Source of the DNA: DATHVR01 sp035461175
GTDB lineage: Bacteria > Actinomycetota > Acidimicrobiia > Spongiisociales > ZC4RG35
Assembly (NCBI GenBank): GCA_035461175.1
Contig: DATHVR010000043.1
Location: forward strand, 1-10,926
DNA length: 10,926 nt
Direction: 5' to 3'
Numbering within the stretch: position 1 is the stretch's first letter; every line of letters starts with the position of its first letter. The position numbers were made by a program, and so were the translations under genes. The notes beneath the pieces are model-generated. The model was not told the origin of the DNA and ran no database searches. It was given only the letters and a program-made list of their open reading frames with translations. Positions 4,863 through 10,926 of this stretch are shown piece after piece.

Positions 4863-7800
4863 GAGCCGGCTCTCGCCCTATGCCCCGCGACTCCTGCGGA
4901 CCTGGCGATGGGGTCTGCCGGGCCACGCCGAGTTGGAGGGCACCCTGGTCTACGCCGACGTCTCGGGTTTCACCCGCCTGACCGAGCGTCTCGCCCGGCG
5001 CGGGAAGGTCGGAGCAGAAGAGATGGTCACGACCATCTCGAACGTGTGGGAAGCCCTGCTCGCCACGGACGACGGCGGTGACGTCCTCAAGTTCGCCGGT
5101 GACGCCCTCCAGGTGTTCTACGACGGGCCGGATCATGCCCGACGAGCTTGCCAGCGGGCGCTGGAGATGCAACGGGAACTGGCCCGAATCGGGCGGATCG
5201 AGTCCGCCGCCGGGGTGGTTCGCCTCAAGATGTCGATCGGGGTCCACAGCGGCAGCTTCCACTTCTTCGTGGTCGGCGACGAGCACTTCGAGCTCCTCGT
5301 CCTGGGAGAAGCTGCCACCCGCACCATAGAAGTGGAGTCCGCCGCCACCGCCGGCCAGGTCCTGATCAGCGAGTCCACCGCCCGGCTCCTGGAGGAGGCC
5401 CGGTTCGGGTCCGCGGCGGGCGGTGGCAGGCTGTTGCGCTGGGTCCCGTCACGCCCTCCCGTCGCATCCGGAAACGGCGGCCTGATCCACGATCCGGGCC
5501 ACTTCGTGGCACCAATCCTGCGGGACCGTCTGGGTGAGGTGGATCACGAACACCGCTGGGCGACGATTGCCTTCGCCCACATCGGCCGGCTCGACCGGAG
5601 ACTCGCCAGCGAAGGCCCCAATGTCACCTTCGAGCGCCTGCAGGAGTTCGGAGCGTCGGTGATGGGGCTCCTCGCCGGCCAGGGGATCCTCCTCACCTCA
5701 TGCGACCTCATGCCCGACGGGGCTGGTCTGATGATGTCGGCAGGGGTTCCGGACGCGGCCGGCGACGACGCCACCCGGATGCTGGGTGTGGCCCGGCGGA
5801 TGGTGACGGGCGAGCACGGGCTGTCGGTGAGGGCGGGAGTCAATTCCGGCAGCGTCTTCGTCGGTGACGTGGGTCCGCCGTTCCGGCGCGCCTTCGTCAC
5901 GATGGGCGACACCACCAATGTGGCGGCGCGGGTCACCGGCCAGGCCGAATGGGGCACCGCCATCGCCACCGGCTGGACCTTCGAGCGCGCCGAGGGACGC
6001 TTCCAGGGACGTGAGGTGGGTCCGCTGGTCCTGAAGGGGAAGCGCAGGCCGATCCCGGCCGCCCTGCTCGAAGAGGCCCGCGAGCCGATCGCGTCCGAAC
6101 CGGTCGAGACTCCCCTGGTCGGTCGAGATGCCGAACTGGCCATCCTGCGCGAGGCAATGGCCGACCTCTCGTCCGGCCGGGGCTCGGTAGTGGAGATCAT
6201 CGGCGAGCAAGGGACGGGCAAGAGCCGGCTCCTCTCCGAGGCGCACCGGATGGCGGGCGAGATCGAGTGGGTGTCGGTGGCGGGCGACGTATTCGCCCGG
6301 GCGGCGCCGTATCACGCCGCTCGCCCGTTGCTGCGCCGTGTGCTCGGCATCCCGCTGGATGCCACGCCCCAGCAGGCAGGAGCGTTGCTCGATACCGCGG
6401 TGGCGGCGCGGGCGCCCGACCTGCTGCCGTGGTTGCCGCTCGCCGCCGTGGTCGTCGACGCGGTCGTCGACGACACGCCCGAGGCGGCAGACGTTGCCGT
6501 GCGCTATCGGCGAAGAAGGACCCAACAGGTGGTCGCCGACCTGCTCGAGGCGGCCTCGGATGGTCCCCGTGTCGTCGCCATCGATGACGCCTCGGCCATC
6601 GACGACGCCTCCTCGGAGCTGTTCGGTGAGATCCTGCGACGAGCGGATCGGCTGCCATGGCTGGTCATCGTCGCTCGTGTCGACCAGGAGTCCGGCCTAC
6701 ACCCGGGACGCGGGTATGAGGCCACGGTCTTGCACCTCGACACGCTCTCCCCGGACGAGGCCACCGAACTGGCGCTCCGTCTTGCCGAAAGCGACCCGGT
6801 GCCGCGCCACATGATCCCCCAGATGGTGGATCGGGCGGCGGGGAATCCGCTCTTCCTGGTGGAGCTGATCCAGGGGGCATCGGGTACGGAGATGCCCCAC
6901 AGCATCGAAGCCATCGTGGCGGCCCGGGTCGACCGCCTCGGGCCGCGAGACCGCCAGGCGCTCCGGTATCTATCCGTCCTGGGTGAGCAGTTCGACGTCT
7001 CGATGGTCGACGAGGTGCTGTCGGACCTGGAAATCGACACCGGCGATCCGGCCCTGTGGAGGCGATTGGCCGGCTTCATACGTCGCCAGGACGATCGTCT
7101 CACGTTCTCCAGCCCACTGGTTCGCCAGGCTGCCTACGAGGGTCTCAGTTTCGGCTGGCGCCGCACCATTCATGCCCGGGTGGCCGACTATCTACGGCGA
7201 CACCAGCTGGACTCGGCCCCGTTGCACCTCGCGCGCGCCGAGCGGTGGCAGGAGGCGTGGGAAGCGGCACGGGCGGCGGGAGTGCGCGCCCAGGCCGCCG
7301 GCGCCAACGTGGTGGCGGGCGAACTCTACGAACTCGCGCTCGAGGCCGCCGACCACATCGATGCTCCCCGGCACCTGGTGGCCGCCGTGGCTTCCGAGGC
7401 GGGAAGGTGCTGGGCCCAGGTGGGGATCCCGGACCGGGCCCTCGATGCCTATGGCCGCGCCATCTCCGAGACCGCAGATGGGGTGGAGCGTCTCCTGCTG
7501 GCGGCAAGGCGGGCCTCCGTCCACGAGAACGCGGGCCGTTTCCCCCAGGCGCTCGGCCTCTACACCCGGGCGATGAGCGAGGCCGGGTCCCTCCCGGACG
7601 ATCAAAGGGAGCGCCTTCTCGGCATCCTCCATTCCGGTCGTGCCTCCACCCGGCAGCGGCAGGGCCGGCTTCAGGAGGCGATCGAGCAGGCGATCACGGC
7701 GGCGAAACACGCCGAGGCTGCCGGCGATCGCCAGACACTGGCGCTGGTGTACCACATGCTGGATCGATTGCACATGGCGACGGGCGAACGGGAAACCGCC

Positions 7801-8448
7801 ATCGAGTATCGGGACGCGGCCTTGCCCATATTCGCCGAGCTGGGAGATCTCGCCTCGCAGGGAACGGTTCTCCACGACCTGGCGGCCGATGCCCACCGAG
7901 GTGGCCGTCTGGAAGAGGCCGCCTGGCTCTACGAACGGGCCATCGATGCCCGCACCCGGGCCGGGGATGTCGTGCGGGCCGCAGCCAGCATCAATGCGCT
8001 CGGTGAGGTCGAACTGGCCACCGGCGAGGCCGATCGAGCAGAGGGTCGCTTCTCCGAGGCACTGCGCACGTGGCGGGGCGCCCGGTCACCGGAGGGGGTG
8101 ATCGGCGCCGCCACCAACTTGGCCCGGGTCCATCTCAGACGCGATCGGCCCGACCTGGCGCTCGAGTCGCTGGTCGAGGCGGGCGACCTGGCCGAACGGA
8201 TCGGGGCCGACTCCCTGCTCCCGACGGTCCAACTCCTCCAGGCGGAGGCCTATGCCTCGCGTTCCCGCTGGGTGGAGGCGTGGGAGGCCGCCACCACTGC
8301 CCTGCTCGGATCACACGAGGTGGACGACCGCATACGGGCCCTCAACCTGCGGGCAGACGCCCTCGAGGCGACCGGGAGTCAGGCCAGGGCCGAACAGGAA
8401 CGTGAGCAGGCTCAACTCCTGACGTCATCCACCCCGGAACCCGCCTGA
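4840..8448 (+). CDS. Tandem class III nucleotide cyclase-AAA/STAND ATPase-TPR protein (soluble adenylyl cyclase-like layout)
   Basis: This 1202-residue cytoplasmic protein makes cAMP, or possibly cGMP, if active. Cyclase domain 1 (about 32-185) has YADVSGFTRL with metal Asp D40 and LKFAGDAL with K84 and metal Asp D88, but lacks the transition-state Asn and Arg (T160 and E164 instead). Cyclase domain 2 (about 238-380) has His (H247) for the first metal Asp but keeps N360 and R364 in MGDTTNVAARV. The two halves therefore complete one site, as in mammalian soluble adenylyl cyclase. The purine-contact position (T405 in the human enzyme) is V353. An ATPase domain starts at LVGRDAEL (426), with Walker A GEQGTGKS (455-462) and a Walker B-like RVVAIDDA (577-584). 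The following DDxHW-type motif is altered to DDASA. Residues about 790-1190 are Ala-rich helix pairs of TPR type. ATG 4840 lies inside the MBL gene. There is no membrane segment or LuxR-type DNA-binding tail. Confidence 0.93.
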   Translation: MSAPSGPESRLSPYAPRLLRTWRWGLPGHAELEGTLVYADVSGFTRLTERLARRGKVGAEEMVTTISNVWEALLATDDGGDVLKFAGDALQVFYDGPDHARRACQRALEMQRELARIGRIESAAGVVRLKMSIGVHSGSFHFFVVGDEHFELLVLGEAATRTIEVESAATAGQVLISESTARLLEEARFGSAAGGGRLLRWVPSRPPVASGNGGLIHDPGHFVAPILRDRLGEVDHEHRWATIAFAHIGRLDRRLASEGPNVTFERLQEFGASVMGLLAGQGILLTSCDLMPDGAGLMMSAGVPDAAGDDATRMLGVARRMVTGEHGLSVRAGVNSGSVFVGDVGPPFRRAFVTMGDTTNVAARVTGQAEWGTAIATGWTFERAEGRFQGREVGPLVLKGKRRPIPAALLEEAREPIASEPVETPLVGRDAELAILREAMADLSSGRGSVVEIIGEQGTGKSRLLSEAHRMAGEIEWVSVAGDVFARAAPYHAARPLLRRVLGIPLDATPQQAGALLDTAVAARAPDLLPWLPLAAVVVDAVVDDTPEAADVAVRYRRRRTQQVVADLLEAASDGPRVVAIDDASAIDDASSELFGEILRRADRLPWLVIVARVDQESGLHPGRGYEATVLHLDTLSPDEATELALRLAESDPVPRHMIPQMVDRAAGNPLFLVELIQGASGTEMPHSIEAIVAARVDRLGPRDRQALRYLSVLGEQFDVSMVDEVLSDLEIDTGDPALWRRLAGFIRRQDDRLTFSSPLVRQAAYEGLSFGWRRTIHARVADYLRRHQLDSAPLHLARAERWQEAWEAARAAGVRAQAAGANVVAGELYELALEAADHIDAPRHLVAAVASEAGRCWAQVGIPDRALDAYGRAISETADGVERLLLAARRASVHENAGRFPQALGLYTRAMSEAGSLPDDQRERLLGILHSGRASTRQRQGRLQEAIEQAITAAKHAEAAGDRQTLALVYHMLDRLHMATGERETAIEYRDAALPIFAELGDLASQGTVLHDLAADAHRGGRLEEAAWLYERAIDARTRAGDVVRAAASINALGEVELATGEADRAEGRFSEALRTWRGARSPEGVIGAATNLARVHLRRDRPDLALESLVEAGDLAERIGADSLLPTVQLLQAEAYASRSRWVEAWEAATTALLGSHEVDDRIRALNLRADALEATGSQARAEQEREQAQLLTSSTPEPA
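4861..4874. repeat. 14-bp perfect palindrome at the MBL stop/cyclase start
   Basis: GAGAGCCGGCTCTC is a perfect inverted repeat beginning within the MBL stop codon (TGA 4860-4862) and lying in codons 8-12 of the cyclase. With no loop it is a poor RNA hairpin. It may be a dimeric protein site or simple chance in GC-rich coding DNA. Confidence 0.3.
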
Positions 8449-8945
8449 GCCGGGGGCGGAAACAGCCCGGCCGGTCCGGGGATTCCGAACTCGGCCGGGC
8501 GCACCCAGAGCGACAGCGAGGATGGCTGTATGGTCAAGCTCACGGCGCGCTCGAGTTCGGTTCCGATCCCTTCCAGGTGCGATAGGGCCCGCAGCCGCTG
8601 TGAGAACATCTCCACCAGGGCGACCGCGTCGACTCGTGCTCGGTTGAAACGCCGGTCGACACCACCCTGGATCCGTCTCCGCAACGAATTGAATGCGAAG
8701 GCGACGAGAAGGGTGGACCCGGCGATGGGAAGGTCCCCCTCGAAGGGCACGATCGCCCCGAGCAGGAACACCGATGCCACGTACAGGCCGGCGAGCAACG
8801 CCGACAGCAGAACATATGACACGGTGCGGGAGATCAGCCGATCGATGTCGTAGAGGTGATAGCGGCTGATGGCGATGTAGATACCTAGCGGGGGGAGACT
8901 CAACCCCACCACCAGCACTGCCTCGACGCCGGCTAGGCGCCTCCC
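8412..8945 (-). pseudogene. 7TM sensor-module protein, C-terminal part after frameshift
   Basis: This is the second half of the gene that begins at about 9634, displaced by one base from the first half. From about 8930 the frame reads VEAVLVVGLSLPPLGIYIAI, then YHLYDIDRLISRTVSYVLL, two membrane segments, RRRIQGGVDRRFNRARVDA and a C-terminal helix ending LTIQPSSLSLWVRP. It aligns throughout with the intact paralogue (LRYRLYDIDRLVSRTVSYVVL, VDRRFNRSRYDA, MEPAHLSLWLRR). About 24 further residues, rich in Pro and Gly, follow before TGA at 8414-8412, overlapping the cyclase 3' end by 37 bases. No histidine kinase domain follows. The same frame is open upstream to 9422, but that upstream translation (GRRGQVSAVGG and similar) has no family resemblance and is a shadow. 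Independent translation by re-initiation is possible but no well-placed start with a Shine-Dalgarno is evident. Confidence 0.75.
8465..8500. terminator. Hairpin between convergent genes, possible terminator
   Basis: GCCCGGCCG (8465-8473) and CGGCCGGGC (8492-8500) form a perfect nine-pair stem with an 18-base loop, beginning 17 bases past the cyclase stop. No run of T follows in either direction, so it would be a U-less terminator of the kind proposed in high-GC bacteria. It lies within the 3' coding end of the opposing 7TM gene, where such GC-rich repeats can arise by chance. Confidence 0.3.
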
Positions 8946-9634
8946 GGAGCGACGGTGCTCACCACGGCATTGAGAGCAAACAGCCCCCCGCACGCCACCG
9001 CCGCATACATGAACCATCGAATCTGTTCCCGGACCGCTCCCCCCGACCGCCGATACCTGGCCACGGCGGCGAGTGGCCCCAGCGCCAGAACCGGCATCGT
9101 CGCCGGCACGAGGAGAGATTCGGCATCGTTCAGTTCGAGCAGAGCCCACGGATTGGCCACCACCACCCCGGCTTCCGGGCTGAAGCGAGCCTGGATCGTC
9201 GTTAGGACGACGAAGCCGACGCACACCGCGCCCGCCAGCCACAGCGCCATCCGCCAACGGGCGTTGAGAGGTGATCCGGTCGGGAACAGAATCGGCAGGA
9301 CGACGAAGACGGTCACCAGGGCCGGGAACCAGGTCCACTCCGACAACCAGGCCCCGGCCAGGGTCAGGGCTGATCGCGAGCCGACAAGGACCATCTCCGT
9401 CCCGAAGAAGGTCGCCGACCACAACAGGGCGAAGGCGATCAGCACCCAGCCGATCGTCGTGCGGGGACGCTGCCAGACGATGGCGGTCCCGACCAGCGCG
9501 TAGACGACCGACGCCACCGACACGTTGACGTCACCTCCCGCCACCAGGGTCGCCACCAGGGCCGCCATCACGACGACGAGCAGGGCGAGGGCAGCCGCCC
9601 GGGCAAGACGTCGCCTCAGGGAAGTCTTCGCCAT
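8933..9634 (-). pseudogene. 7TM sensor-module protein, N-terminal part before frameshift
   Basis: This reading frame encodes the membrane half of a paralogue of the 9685-10857 protein: TM1 (RLARAAALALLVVVMAALVATLV), RPRTTIGWVLIAFALLWS, LVTVFVVLPILFPTGSPLNARWRM, and REQIRWFMYAAVACGGLFALNAVVS. It then reads APGGA and stops at TAG 8935-8933, just where the intact paralogue goes on to its next membrane segment. That continuation is found one base back in the minus-strand frame, as a single-base deletion would produce. No X-XXY-YYZ slippery heptamer is visible, so programmed slippage is not supported. ATG 9634 is chosen because MAKTSLRRRLA matches the paralogue start MSSKVRSRLA. GTG 9688 (overlapping the upstream stop as GTGA) or GTG 9706 are alternatives. 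The gene lies directly downstream of, and probably in one operon with, the intact paralogue. Confidence 0.75.
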
Positions 9635-9684
9635 CAACCCAACCGGGGCGCCGGGCCTTTCATCGGGGCCGACGATCTCGCTGG

Positions 9685-10857
9685 TCACGTCTGGCGGCGC
9701 AGCCACAGCGACAGGTGAGCCGGTTCCATCACCGAGGCGGTGGTATCACACAACTGGTCGGCCAGGTCGGCGGTGTCCGTCGCACCCCGCAAGCGTCGCG
9801 AGAACGTGTCGACGGTGAGCCCGGCGTCGTAACGCGATCGGTTGAAGCGGCGATCGACGAACCCCTGCACCCGGCGCCGGACGGGGTTGAAGGCGGCCGC
9901 CACGGCCAGCGTCGAGGCAGCCACCGCCAGATCGCTCTCGGTGGGAAGGACGAGCTGGAACACGAACACCGCTCCCAGGTAGAGGGCGACCAGCATCCCG
10001 GTCAGCACCACATAGGAAACCGTGCGCGACACCAGCCGGTCGATGTCGTAGAGGCGGTAGCGAAGGATGGCGATCCCGATGGCAGCGAAGAGGAAGGTCG
10101 TGGCTGCCACCTCGAACCAGAGCCCGTAGTCGCCGGGCAGTGGGAGGAACACCGAGATGAGGAAGACAACCGATCCATAGGCGAACCAGCGCAACTGCTG
10201 GCGTTCCACCGGACTGCTCCGCCGCCTCCGGATGAACAGAGAGATGACGGAGAGCGGGAATGCGATGAAGACGAGGACGTGGCCACCCTCGTTGAGGGCT
10301 CGGGCCAAGCCGGTGGCGGTGTTGGCATCGAGCATCCCGTCGGCGAGCTGCCCATAGAGACCGACGGGCCCGAGGTCGACCACGAACATCGCCAGACCCA
10401 CGGCCATCGCCACCACCCCGATCGCGGCCCCCGCCGCCACCGGCCGCCATCGGGGCGAGGGGAGGCGACCATCGGGGAAGAGCAGCAACAGGAGGGTGAT
10501 CGTCAGGCCGAACACGGCTCCGGCGGCGACGCCGTAAGGAACGGTCGCCAGGTACTTCGCCCCCCATAAGTCGTGGCCGCCGAATTCGGCCAGGTAGCCG
10601 TACTGAAGCCCAACCGCGGCCAGCCCATCGAGCAGACTCGTCAGGAGCATCAACCAACCGATCGAGTTTTCCGGACGTTTCGAGGCCACTAGACCGCCCA
10701 ACGACCCGATGGTGATGGCACCGGCCGTGATCACTCCCCATGGATCGAACCCGAGCGGGAAACCGTTGACGGCGGCCAGCGCAATCGCCGCCACCACCGC
10801 GGCCATGGTCAAACCCCAGACCGAGACGGCCAGGCGCGATCGGACCTTCGAAGACAT
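9685..10857 (-). CDS. 7TM sensor-module membrane protein without kinase domain (intact)
   Basis: This 390-residue integral membrane protein has about ten hydrophobic segments (roughly 12-33, 41-58, 64-85, 105-127, 138-160, 190-209, 222-240, 248-265, 276-303 and 308-323). Family markers are NSIGWLML (65-72), LLFPDGRLPSPRWRPV (125-140), RQQLRWFAYG (219-228), LRYRLYDIDRLVSRTV (265-280), VDRRFNRSRYDAG (334-346) and the last line MEPAHLSLWLRR. In actinobacteria this block is the N-terminal part of sensor histidine kinases, usually followed by GAF and kinase domains. Here the protein ends right after it, so it is a kinase-less sensor module of unknown output. ATG 10857 has AGAGGGG just upstream. 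A copy of the 19-base element also found upstream of the phosphatase gene lies at 10880-10898. Its stop is close to or overlaps the start of the broken paralogue downstream. Confidence 0.85.
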   Translation of the reverse strand: MSSKVRSRLAVSVWGLTMAAVVAAIALAAVNGFPLGFDPWGVITAGAITIGSLGGLVASKRPENSIGWLMLLTSLLDGLAAVGLQYGYLAEFGGHDLWGAKYLATVPYGVAAGAVFGLTITLLLLLFPDGRLPSPRWRPVAAGAAIGVVAMAVGLAMFVVDLGPVGLYGQLADGMLDANTATGLARALNEGGHVLVFIAFPLSVISLFIRRRRSSPVERQQLRWFAYGSVVFLISVFLPLPGDYGLWFEVAATTFLFAAIGIAILRYRLYDIDRLVSRTVSYVVLTGMLVALYLGAVFVFQLVLPTESDLAVAASTLAVAAAFNPVRRRVQGFVDRRFNRSRYDAGLTVDTFSRRLRGATDTADLADQLCDTTASVMEPAHLSLWLRRQT

Positions 10858-10879
10858 CGCCCCTCTTGCTAATCGCTCC

Positions 10880-10898
10880 CCGTTCCGGCAGCGTTACG
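10880..10898 (-). repeat. Shared 19-base upstream element, copy 2
   Basis: Plus-strand CCGTTCCGGCAGCGTTACG lies 23-41 bases upstream of ATG 10857 and matches copy 1 (2861-2879) at 16 of 19 bases, in the same orientation to its gene. Unlike copy 1 it is not followed by a GGGTAT -10; the ATTAG that follows is three bases closer. A promoter or a regulator binding site are both possible. Confidence 0.45.
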
Positions 10899-10926
10899 CG
10901 CCCACTCCAGAGCTTTCGCGACAGAA

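Noticed and set aside
5698..6525. Minus-strand open frame of 275 codons opposite the cyclase/ATPase
   Set aside because: His/Arg/Gly-rich with no domain signal; the plus strand has catalytic and Walker motifs throughout.
6570..6615. Short repeated codons in the Walker B region (IDDAS twice)
   Set aside because: Homologous ATPases often have two acidic clusters here (DDxHWxD-type), so this is probably normal family structure rather than a duplication.
8915..8960. Programmed -1 ribosomal frameshift as the explanation for the split 7TM gene
   Set aside because: No X-XXY-YYZ slippery heptamer in frame is visible near the TAG; a simple indel explains it better.
8946..9422. Upstream part of the minus-strand frame that carries the second 7TM C-terminus
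   Set aside because: It has no family resemblance, while the other minus-strand frame here encodes the expected membrane segments; only the part after about 8945 is genuine.
9715..10569. Plus-strand open frame of 284 codons opposite the intact 7TM gene
   Set aside because: Highly charged Glu/His/Gly-rich translation typical of the antisense of a membrane protein; no motif.

Overview
The DNA is GC-rich and gene-dense. Genes overlap by a few bases, start codons include GTG and TTG, and every intact gene ends in TGA. The families present (SpoIIE/RsbU phosphatase fused to an RsbW-like ATPase, STAS proteins, a large cyclase-ATPase-TPR protein, and kinase-less '7TM' proteins carrying a YDIDRL...RRFNR block) point to an actinobacterium (Actinomycetota). 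Class or genus cannot be set from this window alone. There are no RNA genes, insertion sequences, CRISPR arrays or phage genes.

Layout. (1) Positions 1-2816, minus strand: a partner-switching operon read right to left. It holds a phosphatase/kinase fusion, then two tandem STAS anti-anti-sigma-type proteins, then a 7TM sensor-module gene that runs off the left edge and carries an in-frame amber codon near its start. A candidate general-stress (SigB/SigF-type) promoter lies just upstream of the phosphatase gene. (2) Positions 2817-2997: divergent intergenic region. (3) Positions 2998-8448, plus strand: three overlapping genes forming a probable cyclic-nucleotide module. These are a protein with a C-terminal cyclic-nucleotide-binding domain and an unrecognised N-terminal half, an MBL-fold metallohydrolase, and a 1202-residue protein with two cyclase homology domains, an AAA/STAND-type ATPase and a TPR-like helical tail, laid out like animal soluble adenylyl cyclase. 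(4) Positions 8412-10857, minus strand: two more 7TM sensor-module paralogues. The upstream one (9685-10857) is intact. The downstream one (8412-9634) is split by a frameshift near 8930-8970 and its 3' end overlaps the 3' end of the cyclase gene.

How it may work together (inference). The left operon has the parts of an RsbU/RsbW/RsbV switch except a sigma factor. The plus-strand operon has parts to make and sense a cyclic nucleotide, and possibly to hydrolyse one. A near-identical 19-base element lies upstream of both the phosphatase gene and the intact 7TM gene, 8 kb apart, which suggests common control. Two of the three 7TM paralogues are interrupted, so this family looks to be decaying or the assembly has errors there.
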